From Mycobacterium intermedium (lineage in GTDB: Bacteria; Actinomycetota; Actinomycetes; Mycobacteriales; Mycobacteriaceae), in the NCBI RefSeq assembly GCF_002086275.1, contig NZ_MVHT01000068.1:1-36568 (forward strand): a stretch of DNA of 36,568 nt, given 5' to 3'. The position numbers and the translations under genes are program-made. Positions 31,415-36,568 of this stretch are shown here, piece after piece. The notes below the pieces were generated by a model. The model was given only the letters and a program-made list of their open reading frames with translations. It was not told the origin of the DNA and made no database searches. Every line of letters starts with the position of its first letter. The stretch's first letter is position 1.

Positions 31415-32422
31415 TCAGAGATATTTGTGTAGATGATCCTGTGCGCCAGCATGAAAATGCCTCACAGTCAATGACTTCGGCGCCAGCAACTCGGCGCCGT
31501 GATACATCCCGGGAACCGTGACGAGGGTGCATGGAACACCGCTGGCCGTCAGCCGCTCGGCGTACTCGACATCCTCGTCGTAGAACAGGTCGAGTTCGCC
31601 CACGCCGATCCAGGCCGGGGGCAGGCCACGCAGGTCTGCGCGGCGTGCCGGTGCCGCGTAGTCCGGGGCATCCGACGCCCGCGGCCGGCGACCCAGGTAA
31701 CAGGTCCAGCCGAACAGGTTGGCTGCGGGTGTCCACATGAACCGGCCGCGTCCGGCGTGCTCCGCACGCAATGCGGTGCGGTCGTCGAGCATCGGATAGA
31801 TCAGCACCTGCGCCCGCAGCGGGATTCCCTCGTCGTGGCTGCGCTGCGCGACGGCGGCGGCGAGGCCACCCCCGGCGCTGCCCCCCATCACGGCGATCCG
31901 TTCCGGGTCGATGCCCAGTTCCTCGGCGTTGGCACGCATCCAGCGCAGCGTTGCCATGCAGTCGTCGAGCGCAGCGGGAAACGGGTATTCGGGCGCGAGC
32001 CGGTAGTCCGGCGAGGCCACCACAACTCCGACATCCCGTGCGACTCGGCCGATCGCAAACGCCTCCAGCCGAGCCGACCCCACGATGTAGCCCCCACCAT
32101 GGATCCAGAGCACAGCGGGTCGTGGCGAATGGCCCTCATCCGGCTCTTCCGGCTTATTCGGCCTGGCGATCAGCACCGGCACGCTCGGGTCACCGGCGTG
32201 CCGCGTGGTCACCGTGACCCCGGGACCCCAGGACGTCCTGACCAGCCGCGACTGCAAGCGGGCCAACGGCAGCGGCAACGCCCGACGGCCTTCAGGCAGG
32301 AACGGGAGCAGCGGGCTGCGAAGGTCGGGCGCCACCCGAGCCACGGCGTCGCGGGCAGCGAGGTAACGTCGCGTCGCCGTGACAGCCAGCCCAACAGCGG
32401 CGATCGCTGCGACACGTTTCAC
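31415..32422 (-). CDS. Alpha/beta hydrolase, hormone-sensitive lipase family (Lip-type esterase)
   Basis: A 335-residue esterase/lipase. The oxyanion-hole motif HGGGY sits near residue 110, the nucleophile Ser182 in GGSAGGG, the acid Asp in GELDLFYDED and the catalytic His in GMYHGAE. The N-terminus has a short hydrophobic segment (AAIAAVGLAVTA) after MKR, which may anchor the enzyme to the membrane. Mycobacteria have many such Lip proteins acting on short- to long-chain esters. The start is ATG 32422. It is the first gene of a two-gene minus-strand unit with the LLM oxidoreductase and is divergent from the PE gene across 419 bp. Confidence 0.9.
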   Translation of the reverse strand: MKRVAAIAAVGLAVTATRRYLAARDAVARVAPDLRSPLLPFLPEGRRALPLPLARLQSRLVRTSWGPGVTVTTRHAGDPSVPVLIARPNKPEEPDEGHSPRPAVLWIHGGGYIVGSARLEAFAIGRVARDVGVVVASPDYRLAPEYPFPAALDDCMATLRWMRANAEELGIDPERIAVMGGSAGGGLAAAVAQRSHDEGIPLRAQVLIYPMLDDRTALRAEHAGRGRFMWTPAANLFGWTCYLGRRPRASDAPDYAAPARRADLRGLPPAWIGVGELDLFYDEDVEYAERLTASGVPCTLVTVPGMYHGAELLAPKSLTVRHFHAGAQDHLHKYL

Positions 32423-32841
32423 GCTGGCAGCTTAGCCCCGATGTGACCAATGTCGCCGACCTGCCCCAAGTACCACAACTGCCACATGAGTCGCTGCGCT
32501 GACTGACCGGGGTCGTCCCGCCTTGTGCGGCAAATCCACTGTGCCGTAGTCGATTACCGTTTCTCCTACCCTCCTTCCCCAGAAATTGACGCGGACGAAA
32601 GCTCGAGTCCCGTTGGTGCATAAGTGGATTGCATATCGAATACATCTATGTATCGTATTTGGCAATGAATCGTATGGGCTGTGTCCTCGGCCAATGACGT
32701 CCGAGCGGGAGCCAGCCAATGCGGAGGAATTGAGTCCTCGGCGCCTCTAGCAGTGCCTGCGCCGGGCCACCCGGCCGGTAACGGTGTGTAGCCGTCGCCC
32801 GTGGCCGGACGAATTGATCCAGGAATTGTGAGGGCTTTGTC
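32423..32841. other. 419-bp divergent intergenic region upstream of the PE gene
   Basis: No supported gene. An AT-rich island at about 32625-32680 stands out in GC-rich sequence and contains the perfect palindrome ATACAT-CT-ATGTAT (32640-32653) and three related AATCG/TATCG-TAT-like blocks. The last 20 bp carry GAGGG seven bases before the PE start ATG 32842. The region must hold the promoters of both divergent genes; I cannot place them with certainty. Confidence 0.55.
32640..32653. promoter_or_regulatory. AT-rich palindrome, possible operator
   Basis: ATACAT-CT-ATGTAT is a perfect 6+6 inverted repeat in an AT-rich patch about 190 bp upstream of the PE gene and 220 bp upstream of the esterase gene. 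It could bind a dimeric regulator; none is encoded beside it. Confidence 0.35.
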
Positions 32842-34611
32842 ATGTCTTTATTGGGTGTCGATTTGGCGTTGGTTGACGCGGCGACAACGGATTTGGCGCA
32901 TATCGGAGCTGCGCTGACCCAGGCCAACTCAGCGGCGGCGCCGTCGACCACCGGGCTGTTGGCGGCCGGCGCCGATGAGGTGTCGACGGCCATTGCCGCG
33001 CTGTTCGGTTCACACGCGCAGGCCTACCAGGCGCTCAGCGCTGAGGCCGAGGCATTCCATGCGCAGTTCGTGCAACTGGTGAAGAGCGGAGCGACGAGCT
33101 ACGCCACGGCCGAAGCCGGCAACGCCGGGTCCCTGCAGATGGTGGAGCAGCAACTGCTGGGTGCTGTCAATGCGCCCACCAACGCGTTGCTGGGGCGTCC
33201 GCTGATCGGCGACGGCGCCGCGGGCACCGCCGCGAATCCCGATGGTCAGCCGGGTGGCTTGCTTTGGGGCAACGGCGGCAACGGTTTTCACGGTTCAGGC
33301 GGCAATGGCGGGGCGGCCGGGTTGATCGGTAACGGCGGCGCCGGGGGCACCGGCGCGGCGGGACTGCCCGATGCCGAAGGCCAGGCCGGAGGTGCTGGCG
33401 GAGCGGCCTGGCTGTGGGGGTCCGGAGGTGCCGGTGGCGCGGGCGGAGCCGGTGGGCCTGGCTCGACGCCCGCGGCCGGTCAGGGCGGACTCGGAGGCCG
33501 GGGTGGCGCAGGCGGTGTGGGCGGTACCGGCGGAATGCTCTACGGCAACGGCGGGAACGGTGGCGCGGGCGGGGCCGGAGGACAAGGCGGGGTCGGGGGC
33601 ACGGAGTGGTGGACCGTCTTCGGATCCGGGCATACCGGCGGTGTGGGAGGAGACGGCGGCGTCGGCGGCACCGGCGGCAACGCCGGCCTGCTTTACGGCC
33701 ACGGTGGCTCCGGCGGGATCGGCGGTGCAGCGGGCTCGGGCGGCAATGGCGGCCCGGCCCAAACCATCAACGGGTTGGGCGGCACCGGCGGCACTGGTGG
33801 CACCGGCGGGACAGGCGGCGCGGGCGGTTCGGGCGCCAGCCTGTTCGGCAACGGCGGTACTGGGGGTGACGGCGGCGCCCCCGGCGCCGGCGGCAAAGGT
33901 GGCCGCGGGCCCCCCCTCGGCGGGTCCGGCGGAGTCTTCGGAATCGCCGGCACTCCGGGCGGCGGCGGTTCCGGCGGACCGGGTGGACTCGTCTTCAGCA
34001 GTGCCGGGCTGCACGGGGCAACCGGACCGCTGGGCAGCAACGGCGCACCGGGTGCCTCGAGTCCCGTCAGCGTGCCGGGAGTACAGCAGAGCCTCGCGGC
34101 CGCAATGCACCTCGCCAGTATCAACACCTACCTGCACGTGTCCCAAGTCACCAACAGCGTTGACTACTTCGGTTGGTCCCTCAGCATCGGTTTCAGCACC
34201 GCCGCCTACCACACGGCCGTCCAAGCGCAGGAGACGCTGCTCAACGCAACCGGCCTAGGTTTCTTGGACCCGGGAACCGGCAACCTGGGACTGTTCAACA
34301 CCGGTGACCACAATCAGGGATTCTTGAACTTCGGCAGCAACAACAGCGGCGTGCTCAACTTCGGTGACGGGAACAGGGGCAGCTTCAACTTCGGCAGCCA
34401 CAACTACGGCAGCCTGAACTTCTTCGGCGACAACAACATCGGCAGCTACAACTTCGGCGGCGGCAACGTCGGCAACAACAACGTCGGCTTCGACAACATC
34501 GGGGACCGCAACTTCGGCGTGGGCAACATTGGCGACAACAACCGTGGATTCGAACTCATCGGGAACAGAGAGTTCGGCATCGGCCCACTCTCACTTGCGT
34601 TGCCCTTTTAG
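32842..34611 (+). CDS. PE protein with PGRS domain and MPTR-like C-terminal decapeptide repeats
   Basis: A 589-residue composite. Residues 1-95 are a PE domain (LALVDAATTDLAHIGAALTQAN, TTGLLAAGADEVSTAIAALFGSHAQAYQAL), the ESX export module. A linker with GRPLIGDG near 117-124 leads to a PGRS domain of Gly-Gly-X repeats up to about residue 415. A non-repetitive segment follows (about 416-478; VQQSLAAAMHLASINTYLHV, VDYFGWSLSIGFS). Residues 486-576 are nine decapeptides of the form N-x-G-x-x-N-x-G-x-x, the pattern of MPTR repeats known from PPE proteins rather than PE_PGRS. The protein ends LSLALPF. GAGGG seven bases before ATG 32842 supports the start. The stop overlaps the convergent oxidoreductase gene by 4 bp. 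Surface or secreted location is inferred from family. Confidence 0.9.
   Translation: MSLLGVDLALVDAATTDLAHIGAALTQANSAAAPSTTGLLAAGADEVSTAIAALFGSHAQAYQALSAEAEAFHAQFVQLVKSGATSYATAEAGNAGSLQMVEQQLLGAVNAPTNALLGRPLIGDGAAGTAANPDGQPGGLLWGNGGNGFHGSGGNGGAAGLIGNGGAGGTGAAGLPDAEGQAGGAGGAAWLWGSGGAGGAGGAGGPGSTPAAGQGGLGGRGGAGGVGGTGGMLYGNGGNGGAGGAGGQGGVGGTEWWTVFGSGHTGGVGGDGGVGGTGGNAGLLYGHGGSGGIGGAAGSGGNGGPAQTINGLGGTGGTGGTGGTGGAGGSGASLFGNGGTGGDGGAPGAGGKGGRGPPLGGSGGVFGIAGTPGGGGSGGPGGLVFSSAGLHGATGPLGSNGAPGASSPVSVPGVQQSLAAAMHLASINTYLHVSQVTNSVDYFGWSLSIGFSTAAYHTAVQAQETLLNATGLGFLDPGTGNLGLFNTGDHNQGFLNFGSNNSGVLNFGDGNRGSFNFGSHNYGSLNFFGDNNIGSYNFGGGNVGNNNVGFDNIGDRNFGVGNIGDNNRGFELIGNREFGIGPLSLALPF
34297..34569 (+). repeat. 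Nine tandem MPTR-like 30-bp units
   Basis: The DNA encodes nine consecutive 10-residue units starting with Asn (one unit has 11 residues, NFFGDNNIGSY). Consensus N-[FTV]-G-x-x-N-x-G-x-[LF]. The codons are varied (AAC TTC GGC dominates), so the array is old or selected at protein level rather than freshly amplified. Confidence 0.85.
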
Positions 34612-35537
34612 CCGCCGTCGACGACGCGGATGATCGGCTTGCCACGACCGCGGCGTGACGGGGCGAAGGCCGCGAGAGCCTGGTCGAGGGGGTAGGTGTG
34701 CCCGACGAGCGGGCGAAGCCGCCCATCACGCAGCCTGGCTTCCAGCGCAACAAGTCCCACGCGATCGGGTTCCACAACGAAGAAAACGGCCCGTCCGCCG
34801 TCGGGTGCGGCGGGTGGAGCTTCGGCGATGCTGACGATCACGCCGCCGGAGCGGACCAAAGGCGTTGAACGGCGGAGGATTTCACCTCCGAACACGTCGA
34901 GCACCAGGTCTACCTCGCCGAGGCTCACCAGCTTGTCCCACTCCGAGGCCAAGTCCACGAAGATCTCCGCGCCCAAACCGAGCACCGTCTCCCGGTGAGC
35001 GGCCCGGCCGGTCCCGATCACCCGCGCCCCAACCTCCAGCGCCAATTGCACTGCAACCGAACCGACACCACCCGCAGCTCCGTGAATCAGGACGGTCTGC
35101 CCGGTTTCGAGATGTCCGTGGATGAACAGCGCCTGCAACGCCGTCAGACCCGAAATCGGCACCGCCGCGGCCACAGTGTGGTCGACACCGGGCGACAGCA
35201 CCGCCAAGTTGCGCGCCTCCACGGCCACGAACTCGGCCAGCGAGCCGTTCCGGCACCAGTCCGTTATCCCGAACACTCTTTCGCCGACGGCCAACCCTGT
35301 CGTTCCGTAACCCAACTCCACCACGACGCCGGAGACCTCGTGGCCGGGAACGGTGGGGGTCCGGTCGTTTCCGGCTCGATCGGTCCACGTGGCCGGCCAG
35401 TCGAGTTCGCCCGGGGTGAACCCGGCTGCATGAACCCGGACAATGACGTCGTTCTCCGCTGCGTGGGGGTAGGAAAGCTCCGCCAGTGCAAGGCCCTCGA
35501 TTCCTGCCGCGCGATCCCGCGCGATTATCGCCCGCAT
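34608..35537 (-). CDS. Zinc-independent quinone-oxidoreductase-like MDR protein
   Basis: A 309-residue medium-chain dehydrogenase/reductase. The N-terminal GroES-like fold (NDVIVRVHAAGFTPGELDWP, PGHEVSGVVVELG) lacks the catalytic and structural zinc cysteines, as in quinone oxidoreductases. The Rossmann domain starts with TVLIHGAAGGVGSVAVQLA near 145-163 and continues VIGTGRAAHRE, which favours NADP(H). The C-terminal HTYPLDQALAAFAPSRRGRGKPIIRVV is typical. The start is ATG 35537. Its stop overlaps the PE gene stop by 4 bp, tail to tail. It probably reduces quinones or alpha,beta-unsaturated carbonyls; substrate unknown. It lies 145 bp downstream of the thiolase on the same strand. Confidence 0.9.
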   Translation of the reverse strand: MRAIIARDRAAGIEGLALAELSYPHAAENDVIVRVHAAGFTPGELDWPATWTDRAGNDRTPTVPGHEVSGVVVELGYGTTGLAVGERVFGITDWCRNGSLAEFVAVEARNLAVLSPGVDHTVAAAVPISGLTALQALFIHGHLETGQTVLIHGAAGGVGSVAVQLALEVGARVIGTGRAAHRETVLGLGAEIFVDLASEWDKLVSLGEVDLVLDVFGGEILRRSTPLVRSGGVIVSIAEAPPAAPDGGRAVFFVVEPDRVGLVALEARLRDGRLRPLVGHTYPLDQALAAFAPSRRGRGKPIIRVVDGG

Positions 35538-35649
35538 CGACCAAGTGTTGCCCTGCTGCGGCAGAATTCCAACTCTCCTGCCCGCCGCGGATCACGCCGA
35601 ATGTGGGGGCTTTGGACCAAACCCTTTGCGCTTCAGTGCATTAACCGCA

Positions 35650-35697
35650 CGCTCGGCGGCGTGACGACGTTCCAGGCGACCGTCAGACCGCCGAGCG
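35650..35697. terminator. Hairpin at the thiolase 3' end
   Basis: A perfect 10-bp inverted repeat (35650-35659 and 35688-35697) with an inner 5-bp stem (TGACG 35662-35666 and CGTCA 35681-35685). The right arm overlaps the last codons and stop of the minus-strand thiolase. The position fits transcript termination before the oxidoreductase gene; no U-tract. Confidence 0.45.
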
Positions 35698-36568
35698 CTC
35701 CAGCACGTGCACGCCACACGCCGAGCCGAGTCCTATCACATGCGCCAGGCCAACCTTGGCGTCCTCGATCTGCCGCTCGCCGGCCTCGCCCCGTAGGTGG
35801 TGGCAGATCTCCCAGATGTTCGCGATACCGGTGGCCGCGATCGGATGGCCCTTGGACTCCAGCCCGCCGGAAACGTTCACCGGGGTGGAGCCGTCGCGCC
35901 AGGTTGCGCCGGAGTTGAAGAAGTCGGCCGCACCGCCTTCTTCGCACAGCATCAAGTTGTCATAGTGCACCAGTTCGGCGGTGGCGAAGCAGTCGTGCAA
36001 CTCGACGAGGTCGAGGTCGGACGGACCGATGCCCGCCTGCTCATAGGCGATGGTGGCGGCCTTTCGGGTCAGCGTGTTGACGTTCGGCAACACCTGGCAG
36101 CCTTCTTCGTAGGGGTCGCTCGTCAGGACGGACGCCGACACCTTGACCGCGCGCCTGCGCTGCTCCAGCGACAGCGTCTTCAGCGTCTCACCGCTGCATA
36201 CCACGGCGGCCGCGGCGCCATCGCAGTTCGCCGAACACATCGGGCGGGTGTTCGGGTAGGCGATCATGACGTCGTTCATGATCTGTTCCAGGGTGAAGCG
36301 TTTTTGGTATGACGCAAGCGGATTCAGCGTGGAGTGGGCGTGGTTCTTCTCGCTGATCTTGGCGAACAGCTCGAAGCTGGTGCCGCCGTACTTGTGGCCG
36401 TATTCGATCCCGATCTGGGCGAATACCCCCGGCATGGTCTCGGTGCCGATCCTGCCGTCGATACCGGCCACCGCCCCGTACCGGCCCGCCGGTGTCCAGG
36501 TGTCCGCGTCCTTCTTCTTGGCCCCGCCGGCCAGAAGGCCCGCGCCCGCGAGCTTTTCGACGCCGACC
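35683..36568 (-). CDS. SCP-x-type thiolase / lipid-transfer acetyl-CoA acyltransferase, 5' end outside window
   Basis: 295 codons of a thiolase, open to the window edge, so the start lies beyond 36568. A GTG at 36471 is internal: the reading frame upstream of it remains coding-like (VEKLAGAGLL...DTWTPAGRYGAVAG). It is the C-terminal two thirds of an SCP-x/nonspecific-lipid-transfer-type thiolase: the CDGAAAAVVCS segment, LVELHDCFATAELVHYDNL with the active-site His, GGLESKGHPIAATG with the second His, and HVIGLGSACGVHVLE with the acid/base Cys. The N-terminal nucleophile Cys is outside the window. Such enzymes cleave 3-ketoacyl-CoA chains, in actinobacteria often sterol side chains. Whether a sterol role holds here is inference. 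Confidence 0.92.
   Translation of the reverse strand, partial: VGVEKLAGAGLLAGGAKKKDADTWTPAGRYGAVAGIDGRIGTETMPGVFAQIGIEYGHKYGGTSFELFAKISEKNHAHSTLNPLASYQKRFTLEQIMNDVMIAYPNTRPMCSANCDGAAAAVVCSGETLKTLSLEQRRRAVKVSASVLTSDPYEEGCQVLPNVNTLTRKAATIAYEQAGIGPSDLDLVELHDCFATAELVHYDNLMLCEEGGAADFFNSGATWRDGSTPVNVSGGLESKGHPIAATGIANIWEICHHLRGEAGERQIEDAKVGLAHVIGLGSACGVHVLERSAV

Noticed and set aside
32432..32993. Small minus-strand frames in the PE upstream region (about 95 and 115 codons)
   Set aside because: No recognisable domain or ribosome-binding site; one runs antisense into the PE domain.
34297..34569. Decapeptide repeats as a true pentapeptide-repeat (A(D/N)LXX) protein
   Set aside because: The spacing is ten with Asn-x-Gly pairs, not the A-D/N-L-x-x pattern.

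Overview
This is a GC-rich window from a slow-growing Mycobacterium. The evidence is two PE/PGRS-type genes, mycolate cyclopropanation (cmaA1), the sigD/rsdA/whiB3 regulatory block, the imuA'-imuB mutasome cassette, and three guanine-nucleotide genes. From memory, the gene order follows the M. tuberculosis H37Rv interval from about Rv3388 to Rv3416 with local gains and losses. The PE_PGRS content suggests a relative of M. kansasii, M. marinum or the tuberculosis complex; the species cannot be named from this sequence alone. Layout: (1) 1-3212, the 3' part of a large PGRS gene, with an in-frame TAG at 3-5. (2) 3296-9656, a lipid block: htdY dehydratase, lpqD lipoprotein, the two-domain reductase acrA1, cmaA1 and iunH, then a small secreted Cys/Pro-rich protein and an NTF2-like protein. 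(3) 9684-12666, imuB and imuA' behind a LexA/SOS box, with a divergent secreted protein. (4) 12787-18152, guaA, a cold-shock-domain protein, and a coupled beta-phosphoglucomutase-like HAD plus GH65 enzyme. (5) 18180-20547, a sugar N-formyltransferase, a TetR repressor and its divergent target, an Rv3406-type sulfatase/dioxygenase, separated by palindromic operators. (6) 20597-25133, the minus-strand run guaB2-guaB3-choD. (7) 25329-28889, a DUF5319-type protein, sigD-rsdA, an Rv3415c-like helical protein and whiB3. (8) 28890-36568, an accessory stretch that in H37Rv (from memory) is replaced by groEL1/groES: an SDR, a SnoaL-like protein, an alpha/beta hydrolase plus LLM oxidoreductase pair, a PE protein with both PGRS and MPTR-like repeats, a quinone-oxidoreductase-like protein and a 5'-truncated SCP-x-type thiolase. 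How the genes work together: imuA'/imuB form an SOS-inducible mutagenic repair cassette that normally acts with DnaE2 (not in this window). The HAD and GH65 genes overlap by ATGA and suggest phosphorolysis of an alpha-glucosyl disaccharide to glucose-6-phosphate. The TetR gene and its divergent target carry two perfect 18-bp operators and a third degenerate one over the tetR start. sigD and its membrane anti-sigma factor overlap by 8 bp. Several genes (cmaA1, tetR, the formyltransferase, the DUF5319 gene, the NTF2-like gene) have a TANNNT hexamer 6-7 nt before the start codon, as expected for leaderless mycobacterial transcripts. No CRISPR array, tRNA, rRNA, insertion sequence or phage gene was seen. 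The most unusual single gene is the PE-PGRS-MPTR composite at 32842-34611.
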